Source: Neocallimastix lanati (nom. inval.) (lineage: Eukaryota > Neocallimastigomycota > Neocallimastigomycetes > Neocallimastigales > Neocallimastigaceae). Taken from it: a stretch of DNA of 64,000 bases. Below are positions 52,916 to 64,000 of the stretch, piece by piece; within the stretch, counting starts at the first letter, position 1, and every line of letters begins with the position of its first letter. Both the position numbers and the translations under genes were made by a program. The notes beneath the pieces were generated by a model that saw only the letters and a program-made list of their open reading frames with translations, searched no databases and was not told the DNA's origin. The DNA lies in assembly GCA_016946835.1 (NCBI GenBank), contig JACVTC010000069.1, forward strand, positions 282,001 through 346,000, in the 5' to 3' direction.

Positions 52916-55900
52916 GTTATTATTGTTATTATTATTATTATTATTATTACTGTTTTTTGTATTTAAATTATTAACATTAACATTAGTATTATTATTATTA
53001 CTACGTTCATTATTTTTATTTTCTTCTTTTTTAGAATCTGGTAAAGGAACTACTGGATGATGAGTTGTCATTAATTGATAGAGTGAAGAAGATTCATCTG
53101 ATTTCTCATAGGATGGTAACATAACTGGTTGATAAGGAATATCTAAGGAACTTGAGTTATTACTACTACCTAAAGAATGAGTGAAATTATTAATTTGATT
53201 AAACTTAATAGAAGGAAGAGCGCGCTGATCAATATCATATGAAAAGTTGGAAATACAAAGACGATCTAAAATTGAATTAATTTCGTTAAACATACTCATA
53301 CGTTGACGAGCTAATTCTTTAATACGAGTTGGTTTCACTGTATCACTTTTTGTATCTTGTGAAGTTAAGGAAGGTAATGATTCAGTTGAAGATTTAAATT
53401 TAATAGCTTTATTACTATTTTTAGAGAGATCACAACTATCATCAAATGTAATCTTCTTAATCATTGAATTACTAATATTAGGATCATTAGTAAGAATACT
53501 TGTACTATGAGAAATTGGTTGAATAGAACTCTTTAAGGTTCCAAATTGAGGAGGAACGCTTAAAGAACCAATAGAACTATCAAAATTAGATGGATTAACT
53601 TCAGCTGCTTGAGTACTAGTTTGACTAATTTCATTTATTAATTCATCCTCAGTAGAATAGTTAGAAATAAGGGAATAGTTATTAAAAGAGTTATCTCCTT
53701 CTGAAAGATAATTAATATAACCATTAGAAGTAGCATATGACGTATATTTCATTTTCTTTAAATTATCTTTATTGAATGCAAAGATATCACTCTTTCTAAA
53801 GTTATTTACTTTACTAGAATGAGCAATATTATATGGTGGTAAAATATCACTAGTATTTAAAACATTTGTGCTAGAAGTATTGGCGGGATCATCATTGGAT
53901 TCATTATTAGATTTTTTATTCTTAAGGAATTGACGTTGATTTTCCAATGTTTCCTTATTTACAAAGTTATAAATTGAAGAAGAGATACGGGAAGAGTTCA
54001 AAGATAAGGTTCTCTGATTATTTTCAAATCCTGGAATATATGGTTTCATGATAGAGAAGGAAGAATTATCAATACTTTCTTCATCTTTTCCTGAAGAGCT
54101 ATCATCTAAATTCTTTAGAGAGGAAGGAACATGATTGGAATTGGAGGAGGAAGAGTTTGAATTAATCATTGGAGGAGAAGATGTCATGGCCATTGGATTC
54201 ATTACATTCTTGATATGACTTTTAAATCCTGTACTCATACTGGTAATAGAATCAAAATCACTGATAAAGACATGAGTGGAAAGAGTATGATGATGACCAT
54301 CAATAGCAGAGGATGATGTTGATGATGAATTTGAATTATAGTTAGAGTTAGAGGAACTTGAAAAACCTAAATTAAGACATGAGACCCGGTTCACATTACG
54401 GTTAATAGCTGTATCAGGAATGGAAGAAATTGAAGCGAAAGAAATAGTTTGATTAAAACGGGAAAGAGAAGATTGAGAAGTAGTATAACCACTACTATTT
54501 CCAGAAAGTGAAAAAATCTTACGTTCTCTTAAATCATCAGGACCAATAATAATACCACTTGGTGGAACAACACTACTAGAAGTAATAGTTGTAGTAATTG
54601 AATTAGTTTCTTTTGGAATAAAAGATTTAGATCTTTCAATCATTGCCTTGATATTACTAGACTTTGGATAGTCAGCTACACCTGATAAACTTGAAAAACT
54701 GAAACTTTGATTAAAGTTTTCTTTCGAGAAAGAACTATTAAGACGATCAATGGAAGTAGAAGTAAGACTACATTGAAGGAGGTAACTATCATCAGCACTA
54801 TTATCCAAAATTTCATCTTCCTTAATCCTTTCTAAGGTATAATATCCTTTTGTATCCTTTGTTGGAGAAGATGAAGAAGAATCCATTCCTCCATGACGAA
54901 TACGCTTTACTCTTTCATCATAATTCTCATGACTAGATTTAGAATGAGTTATAGCTTGGGAACTTGTAGTAGTATAGGATGATGATGAAGGAAAAATGCC
55001 TGTACTATTTCTTTTACTTTTCTTTAAATATTCAATTTTAATGGGACGATTTAAACTACTTGTACCACTACTACTCAAATTACTACTATAGTAATCAATC
55101 TTTTTTGGACGACTTAAGCTACTACTTGAGGTTAAAGTAGTGGTACTTAAACTACTTCGTTTATAATAATAATCATGCATATGATGATGATTTAAACTAC
55201 TAGCTAAACTATTTCTTTTGGAACTATTACTTGAGCTACCAGTTCTTGAGGATTCCATTAGCCTTGAACTACCAAAACTGTGGTAATTTGAACTACTCGA
55301 ATTAGGAAAGATACCACTGTTCATTTCAACATTAGTAATTATACTAGAACGCTTTGGATAAATGTTAGTGTATTCTACTGTTCCAGGTCTTGGTAAACTT
55401 TGTGATTTAATCCTAGGGAATTCATTATATTCTGATAAATGATTTAAACGTTTTTCATATGTTGGACTTACTCCCAAACCAGAAGATATTGAAACTGGTC
55501 TATTACGACTATAACTATATTCAATACGTTTTGGTCTCTCACTGATACTAACACGTTTCCCTGATAAAGGAGAATCATTACCATCAGAAAAAGTAGAACC
55601 AACCTTAAGAATACTTGTACGAGGATTATGTGGAGAAACTTGACTATTTGGACTTGAACTTAAGCCAGAGCTTGGGGGTGTACTTAAATTTTGGTTAAAT
55701 TTTAGCTTTAAGTTTGAATTTGATAGTGATTTTGTGCCATTATTTGAGGTAAAGTGTTGCTTTCGATTTAAGCTCGAATTTAAGCTTGGATTTGGATTTG
55801 AATTTGGATCAGGAATGGAATTTGGATTTGGATTTGAGTTTAAGCTTGAATTTAAATTTGGATTTGGATTTGAATTTGGATTTGAGGTTTGATTTGAATT

Positions 55901-58458
55901 TGAATTTGAATTTGGATTTGAATTTGGATTTGAATTTGGATTTAAATTAAAATTTGAATTTGAATTTGAATTTGAATTTGAATTTGAATTTGAATTTGGA
56001 TTTGAATTTGGATTTGGATTTGGATTTGGATTGAAATTTGGATCTAAATTTTGACCTTTACCTGATTTTAAGCTTAAATTAATTGAGCTTGGTCTTGGAC
56101 TAGAATGATAACGAGAGGGACGTGAAGAATCTGAAATTTGAGATGTACGAGAAGTACGAGATGTATGAGAGTTGTGAGATGTATTTGATATATGAGAAAA
56201 ATTACTACTTCTTTTAGCATAGATTCCTTGACGTTTAGCACTATGACGAGTAGAATGACTACTTTGACTATCAGAACTTTTCTTACTCCCACGACTACCT
56301 CTACTACCCATACTATCACAGCTACTTCTACTACCTCTACTACCTCTACTACCTAAACTACCAGTACTACTAATACTTGATTGACTACTGGTACTTGAAT
56401 TTCTTCTATGTTTAGAAGTATATTTTATGCTTTGAAGAGAAGGTTTTGGAGGAATGATATAAATGCTTTCTTCATGATCACTATCATTATTATCACTATA
56501 ATCTTCTTGATTAGAAGATCGAGAGGACTGAGTTAACATTGAAGCGGTTTCTTTTAATTCATTTTCTTTAGCTATTTCCATTCCTAAAGCTATTTTTCCC
56601 ATAATTTCTAATTTTTCACGTGTCTTTTTATTTATTAATGAAGTTGAACGAGGAGTAAAGGGGGAAGAAGGACTACTTGACCTTATATTCTCAACATTAT
56701 TTAAAGGACTAGTATTAATTCGTAATGATATAGAGGCACCAGTTTTAGCCTTTATTTTTGAAAATGATGTTGATCCTTTTTGATTTAGGGAATCAGAAAT
56801 TAATTCGTTATCACTATGATTTTTATCCTCTTCATTTGGATGACTATTATTGTTATAGTTGTTATTGTTATTTATGCTATTATCAATGATTTTATTATTA
56901 TTATTATTATTATTATTACTGTTACTACTATTATTACTATTTCTATGAGTATTTGTAGTTGAAATAGTATTAGTTGTTGTTGTAGTTGCGTTTGAATTAA
57001 AATTTGTAATATTCGTTTGATGGGTAGATAGAGAAGAAGAAAATGAAAGAGGATTTGAAGATATTCTTTTATCCTTGTTACTAGGACTACTACTACGAGT
57101 ATGATGATGACTATGACTATGACTATTACTATTACTACGGGTATGAGTTGATATATGTTTATGTTTAGTATTAAATATATCATCTATATCAGAATCAGAA
57201 TCATGATCATATTTTTGATGATGTTTAGTATTCATTAAAGTTTCAACAAAATTTTCAAAATCAGAATTATTATCATTTGTATCTGCTGTGGTTGTAGAAA
57301 ATTGAGAAGTTGAATTTCTATTAGCAGGTCGAACGGAATAATAGGAAAGACGATTCTCCCCATATTTACGATGAGATGGTAAATTAGGATTATACGAACT
57401 ACTAGAAAATCGATTGACTTTAATATCTACCTTATCTACATTATTTTTTTCTGAATTATATTCTTTAATATATAATAGATCACTGACACTATTAATCGTA
57501 TTAATATTTCCATAAGGTAAAGCTTCAACGGCCTCTGTATTTGGTGAATTATGGATATGTTGTCTCGAACGATGTTTTTGTCGTTTTAAACTTTCCTTAA
57601 TTTCGGAAGAAAAGGATTCATAAGAATCAACAGATTCCGAATCGATTTCTTTTCTATTTTTATTAGTCGTTGATGTTGAAAGTGAATCATTACGTCCTGA
57701 AATCTTTTTATTTTGTTGATTATATTTTTTCTGTTTTAATATATTTTGATCAAGTTCAGTAGAAAATGAACGATAAGAATTACTAAAAGATGATTTAGAA
57801 TGTAATGAAATTGCCTCATTATTAACTTCTGTAGTTACGGAACAATGCATTTCTTTTAATAATGAAGGAGAATCTGGCGCTAATATGCCACCTTCAACTA
57901 ACGAAAGAGAAGTTGGAAGATTGAAATTTGAATTTGTAGAACTAATAGAAATACGAATTGATGTAGAAGTTCTACTAATAGGACGTGTTTTAGGTGAAAC
58001 TGAACTTAGACGAACAGGAATTTCTTCATCACTATTTTTATGTATTGGACGAGTTCGAGTTGAAATTGAACTATAACGATAAGGAATTGTTTCAGGATTA
58101 GTCATATCTATATCACCTTCTGGATTTTCAAGAGGTAAAAGACTGGATCTCTTAATAAAACGTTTTCCTGGAGAAAGAGAAAAATTAAATTCAGAGGTTT
58201 GATGACTAGGCGATGGAAGAGAAGCTAATAAACTTTTTCGTTGATTTACCATCTTGGCAACCTCATTTTTATCTTTTGAATGTCCAGAAATTGAGTTTGG
58301 AGAAACTGGTGGACTAACTATGACTGGAGTTGAATTTTTAGCATTATCATTTAAATTAGTAAAATAATCTTCCAAAAATGCAAATCTATTAATATTGCTA
58401 TCAGATTTACTTAGAACAGAAATGTCATTAACCTTTACGACAGAAGAAGGGTTATTAC

Positions 58459-58534
<76 letters not shown>

Positions 58535-61142
58535 GTTAATATTATTATTATTAATATTATTATTATCCGACAATGGTAAAATATAATTTTTTTTATCATC
58601 AGAAGTTGCCATTTCCTTCAATGAAATATAACTTCTTTTCTTTTTATTATTATTGAAGGAGGAAAGACTTATTTTTCTATTATTTTGATTCAATATTTGA
58701 TGTTCATTGAATTGTTCTTTAGAATTCTTTCTTTTCTTATGCTTTTTTTCTTCCTTTTTTCTCTTCTTTTCTTCTTGTAAATGTTTCTCTTCCTCCTTTT
58801 TTCTTTTCTTTTCTTCTTCTTTTTTCTTTTTCATTTCTTCTTTTTTCTTTTTTTCTTCCATCCTTTTTTTCTTTTTTTCTTCTTCCTTTTTCTTTTTCTC
58901 TTCTTCCTTCCTTTTCTTATTTTTCTGTTCTCTATTTAATGAATTTGATTTTTGATCTGTGAAACTACTGAAACTAGAATTAAAGCTACTAAAGTTTAAT
59001 TCATCTTTAATTTCTGTTAAAATCATTTGACCTCGATAACCTTCATTTTCATCTGGACGTAAAACTTTACGACCATCCCCAAATGTTTGGAAAGGATTTA
59101 CTTCTGGAATTTTTTTTATTTTGTCTTCTTTTGCTTCATTACCCTGACTAGCTGCATCATTACTGATAATATTTATGGGATCCTTAATTTCTGTTTCCTT
59201 ATTTTGAACACCAAAACTAGAAAAAGGCATTAAGTCATGAGCTGAATCATTTTTAATTTCTAGTTCAGATGAGCCAGAACCAAGTTGTGTAGATATAGAG
59301 AAACTTTCTTGTTGAACTTCTTGAGGTCGACTTGGTCCTAAATCATAATGAAGAATTGGTAATGGTTGTAATGATTGTAGAAGAGAAGGAGAAGGCTTAT
59401 GTAAATTAGTTTTAGTAGAAGATGTAAATAACCCAGAAGGAATGTATGGATTTCTAGAATTTAGAGCAACTCCTGAATAAAGTGTTGGTATTGATGGCTG
59501 GATGGTTATTGGATTAGAAAAACCTGTTAAATTAGATGATGGAGAACTCCTCAAAACTGCATGATTCCATCCAGTTGAAATATTAGTTCTCATGGCAGTA
59601 GTTGGTGTAGAAATACCAGTCATAAAAGTAGATGAAGGACTTTCACTTGAATTATTTATTCCATCAATGGAATTAGCCTTTAATGGAATCTCAACTTTAA
59701 TTAATTCTAAGTTTTCCTTATTTTCAGACTTCTTCACAGTTGATTTTGATGAAAATTCTAATTCTTCATTGGTTTTGTTATCAGATTCAGTAATAGTTTC
59801 TGAATGAGTAGTGGATTCTACTTTAGTATCAGTCACTGATTTTTCCTTTCCTTCCTTATCAGGTAATGTTTCTGAAACATTACGTTCTCGAATAAGCTCT
59901 CCATAAACAGTTTTATTAAAATTAGATTTAACATTACTTCTTTGATCCTGTTCTCCATCAACATATTTATTAAAAACAGTTTTAGTATTACTTTCTTGAT
60001 CATACTCTCCATTAACAAATTTTTTAAAATCAGTTTTTAAGAGATCATCCAATGAAGGTTTAGATTCAACACTTTTTATTTGAGTTTGATGTTCCAATCT
60101 GCTTCTTTGATAGTCTTCTAATTCTTTGAAAGTGGATTGTAAATTTACTTTTTCAGATTCTGTTAAACTAATTTCTTCTGCAACTGCTTCTATTTCATTT
60201 TTATAATTATCTGAAAGTAAATCTTTATAGGTATTTTCATTGATATTGCTTGAATTTTGTTTATAACTTTTTGAAAGTTTTGGTAAATTATGTGTACTAG
60301 TAATATCTCCAAAAACTGCATGAGATAAACCATCATTTTCATTCATTTTATTAGAAAAATTAATATTTTCAAAATAAGCACTAAGTTCGGAATCTTTTTC
60401 ACTACTTGCATCACGATAACTTTTATGGAATATATTATTAGTAGTAGTATCATAATTTATTACTTGGGTATTGGCGATTTCCGTATTATTTGTTGACGAA
60501 ATGTTATAGCCATTAATGAAAGATGAGGAATATGGGGAATTATGTGTAACTGGTGTTATAGGAGTTATTTGAGTAAGAGGGGTAATGATCGATGAAATAT
60601 TATCTACATCTATTATGCTCTCATTATTTAAATTGATTGAAGAATCCATACCAGCTGATGGATCACTTTCCAAAATTTGACCAAGATTATTTGAATTATT
60701 ACTAATATTTTCTAATAATGGATCCTCAATATTTGAATTTACTTTAGTAAATGATCCAGAATTATTAAATGTATTTAATGCAGGACTAATTGTGGAATTG
60801 ACTCTAGTCATTGATGATGAATAAGTAATTTCCTTTGAACCATTTTCGTTTTGAAAACTACTTTGATTATATGACCTTTCTTTTAATGATTTAATTTCGG
60901 TATAATGAACAGAACGTTTAACAACTATATTTACGTTTTAATTAAAATTAATTATAATTAATTATGATAATCAAAATAATATTTATATTTCATATTCAAA
61001 AATATACTACCTGGTTCATATGAATCTTTTACAGTATTTAAAGATTGTTCTTTTATTGTAGTAGGGGCCTTAGCAATTTCTATTTTTAAAAAATAATAAA
61101 AGAAATATTATTAATAAATGATTTATTCTTTATATTTTTAAC

Positions 61143-61175
<33 letters not shown>

Positions 61176-61329
61176 AGTATCTTATATATACATATGAAAT
61201 TTCTTTAAAAATAAATAATAATAATATATTATCTAACTAAAATATAATACTTTAAAATTAAAATATCTAAAAATTGAGATATGAATATTTATTACCTTTT
61301 ACACCAATAATATATTTATTGTTTTCCAT
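52499..61329 (-). CDS. Giant Ser/Asn-rich low-complexity protein of unknown function
   Basis: I do not recognise this family. The minus-strand gene has three exons: 61329-61296 (MENNKYIIGVK), 61079-61011 and 60924-52499, phase 1 at both junctions, giving about 2842 aa. The ATG at 60811 is internal: the frame stays open upstream to an acceptor at 60925. Nearly all of the protein is disordered. In order it has a Ser/Thr/Asn-rich head, acidic stretches, and a Lys/Glu helix of KKKEEEKKRKKEEE type (58740-58930). Next come a polyasparagine run (58455-58560), many basic RxxS motifs, a second Asn-rich patch, and an SR-like GSRGSRGSR segment (near 56290-56350). Then follow an NPNSNPNS repeat (55785-56045), another polyasparagine run (52805-52970) and a basic, hydrophobic end (KKSRGLISFGKGFKMIKNIF). 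Such proteins are often multi-phosphorylated scaffolds; that is inference. No catalytic domain is visible. Confidence 0.85.
52805..52970 (-). repeat. Coding (AAT/AAC)n polyasparagine tract near the C-terminus
   Basis: Asn codon repeat in the frame of the giant protein, mostly AAT with scattered AAC. The interruptions suggest selection on the protein or age, in contrast to the pure intronic (AAT)n arrays. Confidence 0.9.
55785..56045 (-). repeat. Coding NPNS/SNSN repeat
   Basis: Imperfect hexamer-based repeat (ttcaaa/tccaaa on the minus strand) coding for alternating Asn with Pro or Ser over about 85 residues, with occasional Leu, Phe, Ile and Asp. Confidence 0.9.
58455..58560 (-). repeat. 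Coding (AAT)n polyasparagine tract
   Basis: About 30 Asn codons in the giant protein, broken by two Ile-Asn interruptions near its N-terminal end. Confidence 0.9.
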
Positions 61330-64000
61330 TAATAATTATTTTTTATTATTAATAAAGTAAAAAATAAAAAAAAATAAAAAAAAAATAAAAAAAAATAAAA
61401 TAAAAAATAAAACTGGAATTTATGGCATAATAATTTTTGTTTATGTATATTTTAAAATTCTTTTTTATAGTAAAAATAAAATTGTATAAAATATTAAAAA
61501 GGATATATTTTAATTTTATAAAATAATATATATAATTAAATAAGTATTAGTTTATATTTATTTATTTTAATAAAATAAATTTTATTTATTTATTTATTAC
61601 TAATATTTACAAGGTTTTTTTTATATTATTAAAGTTCTTTTTTTATTATTTTTTTGTTTTTTTATTTTTTTTTTTTTTTTTTCAAATATTTTTTCTTTAA
61701 TTAATGGTATAAATATATTTTCTAGCCTTTTGAATTTATTTATTTATTTTATTTTATTTTATTTTTCACTATAAAATTTATTATTTTTTTTTTTCCTTTC
61801 TTATTTTTTCTTATAAAATTCTATTATACTTAAATTTATTTTATAATTTTATTTAAACTATGAAAGGAGAGACATTAAAATAAATATCATTAGTTTTTGG
61901 ATAAAAAGATATACTTTTTAAAATAACATATATATATATATATTATAAAAAAAAATAAAAATTAATTTTAAAATTTATTATTATTATATCAGTTATTTTA
62001 ATTATTTTAAAATAAATATAATTATTTTTTATATTTATTTAATAAACTTATTTATTTTAATATTTACTCATTAATATTTTATCGTGTTTAATATTCCCTT
62101 TTTATTTGTTTATTTAATATTATTATTATAATATATAGACTTAAATTAAAAATTATTATAAATTTATTTCATTAATAATTCCCTTCTATATTACTTTATG
62201 TATATTAAATTATATTGATTTATTTAATTTTATTTCTTTTTATTTTACTGCTTATTTTTTCATTAAAAATAATTTATTGAAAATTTATATTAAATTAAAC
62301 CAAGAAGTAAAATTATGAAAAATATTAATTACTTCTTGATTGATAAAATATCGAGCATTACTATATTGTGTTTTAAAATTAACATAAAACAAATTCTTTT
62401 TTCTTTTTCTTTTTTTTTTAAAAAAAAAAGAAAAAAATAAAATATACAAATTTATGGATTTAATATTATAAATTTATTAAATTATAAAGGAAATAAATAA
62501 TAATGAAATGAATTGATGTATAAAAATTAGAATAAAAAAAAAATAAAAAAAAAATAAAAATAAAAATATATATAAATATATATATGTAATTTTGTATATA
62601 ATTATAAAAATTTTGCAAAAATTCAATTAATTTTTTTTTAATTATTAAAAGAATATAAATAATAAATTATTCATATAATAAATACGAAATAAAATATAAT
62701 AAAGTTAAAAAAATATAAAAAAAAAACATCATTATATATGTTATTAATTTAAATATAAAGAATACTTTTTTAAAATTTTGCAACTGTTTTTCAAAAACAA
62801 AATATATATATATAAATATATATATAAAAAATATATTAGTAATTAGTAATAAACATATTTAGTATAAATTGCTTATAAATCAATTATATAATAATTTTAT
62901 ATATATAATATATTTAAATTTATTATAATATATTCAGAAATATTACATATAAAACAATTATATAATTTTATATATAAAATAATTTAAATCTTATTAAAGT
63001 AGTATTTATTATCAATACATTTATTTTTAAAATATATATTCGATTTTTATCAATAAAAATATATATATTAAAAGATATTATAATTAAAAAATTAAAACAA
63101 ATTAAAAAAAAAAAAGAAAATTAATTTAATTTATATAGAAAATATATATAAATTCTAAATAATAATAAAATTCACTTTAATATAAAATACTAATTTTTTA
63201 TTATTTTATTAAACTTTAATAAATAATAAAAATAATTTATTTATATTTTTGAACAATGAACCGTAATATATTAAATTCTTTATTATTAATTAATTATAAT
63301 AATTGAATAAAATTTCTAAGTATTTTATTTAATTTTTTAGGAAAAAAAGGAATTAAAACTATTTTGAAACTTTGATTAAAAAAATTAGAAAATATATATA
63401 AGATATATCAGCAATATAATATAATTGATTTTATTAAATATTTAAATTTATTACAAATAATATCATTTCAATTTTCTGTTAAATATAGAATATTGTAATT
63501 AATTATAAATAAAAAAAAAATTTTTTTTTATTTTATTCAATACACAAAAAAAAAAGAAAGGATATATTTAATAATAAATAAAATTGTGATTTTCCATTTA
63601 AATTTATAAAAAAAAAAAAAAAAAAAAAAAGATGAATTTAAACACTATTAAGTATAATGTAATTAAATATAAATACATAAATTGAGCAACTACGATTTAA
63701 TTAATAATGAATATGTATTTAAATGTATGTATAAATATTTTATAGTAAATGTATACTTATATTTAAATAAATATTTTATAGTAAATGTATACTTTTATTT
63801 AAATAAATTTTTTATAGTACATAAGTAATTGAATATATGAAAATAGATTTATTTCAAAATTAAAAAAAAAAATTAAAATTTTATATATATATATTTTTTC
63901 TTGAATAGAAAATATTACTAGAATCTTTTTGATATTAATTAAATAAAAATAATAAAATTACAGTATATTGTGTAACATTTTAAAATAATATAATAATTTG
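61330..64000. other. AT-rich region upstream of the giant gene
   Basis: Should contain the promoter of the minus-strand giant gene next to 61330. Otherwise A/T tracts, a 10-bp inverted repeat (caagaagtaa/ttacttcttg near 62302-62339) and a 36-bp tandem repeat near 63731. No gene seen. Confidence 0.65.
63731..63820. repeat. 36-bp tandem repeat, about 2.5 copies
   Basis: The unit ataaatattttatagtaaa followed by tgtatactt starts at 63731 and 63767, with a partial third copy from 63803. The first two copies differ by very few bases. Confidence 0.8.

Noticed and set aside
60700-60811. ATG at 60811 as start of the giant protein
   Set aside because: The frame is open upstream and two further exons with matching phase lead to a better start at 61329.
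62302-62339. 10-bp inverted repeat caagaagtaa/ttacttcttg
   Set aside because: Too short to distinguish from chance in 64 kb of AT-rich DNA; noted only in the region description.

Overview
The window is eukaryotic nuclear DNA with very low GC. The intergenic DNA is almost pure A and T, full of homopolymer tracts and (AAT)n or (AAAT)n microsatellites. The genes are split by many short AT-rich GT-AG introns and have clearly higher GC. The proteins include fungal-type membrane-traffic components and long asparagine runs, and remnants of a non-LTR retrotransposon recur. Together this fits an anaerobic gut fungus (Neocallimastigomycota) best. That is inference from composition and gene style, not a database match. 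Dictyostelium has similar base composition but far fewer introns.

Layout. 1-7.2 kb: gene-poor AT-rich DNA with a microsatellite and one tRNA-like relic. 7.2-8.2 kb: an intronless membrane SH3 protein. 9.8-13.6 kb: two degraded LINE copies in tandem. 15.6-22.7 kb: exocyst subunit EXO84 in about 22 exons. 24.2-31.1 kb: HOPS/CORVET subunit VPS18 in 20 exons. 32.1-34.7 kb: a PP2C phosphatase with an organelle-type leader and a membrane anchor. 36.1-38.5 kb: an unrecognised acidic coiled-coil tail-anchored protein. 39.4-44.4 kb: a divergent actin-related protein whose N-terminal half is spread over a string of micro-exons. 46.3-47.8 kb: guanylate kinase. 48.6-50.5 kb: two more LINE relics in opposite orientations. 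52.5-61.3 kb, minus strand: a giant Ser/Asn-rich protein of unknown function. 61.3-64 kb: AT-rich DNA.

Exon structures were rebuilt by hand from splice signals, reading-frame phase and protein continuity, so boundaries may be off by a base here and there. EXO84 (vesicle tethering at the plasma membrane) and VPS18 (tethering at vacuole/endosome) are functionally related, but nothing suggests they are co-regulated. The two most unusual observations are (1) 13 consecutive micro-exons of the actin-related gene that are all phase 1-1 and multiples of three, so each could be skipped without a frameshift, and (2) an EXO84 intron beginning with the exact U12-type 5' splice signal ATATCCTTT and apparently ending in AC, which suggests a working minor spliceosome.
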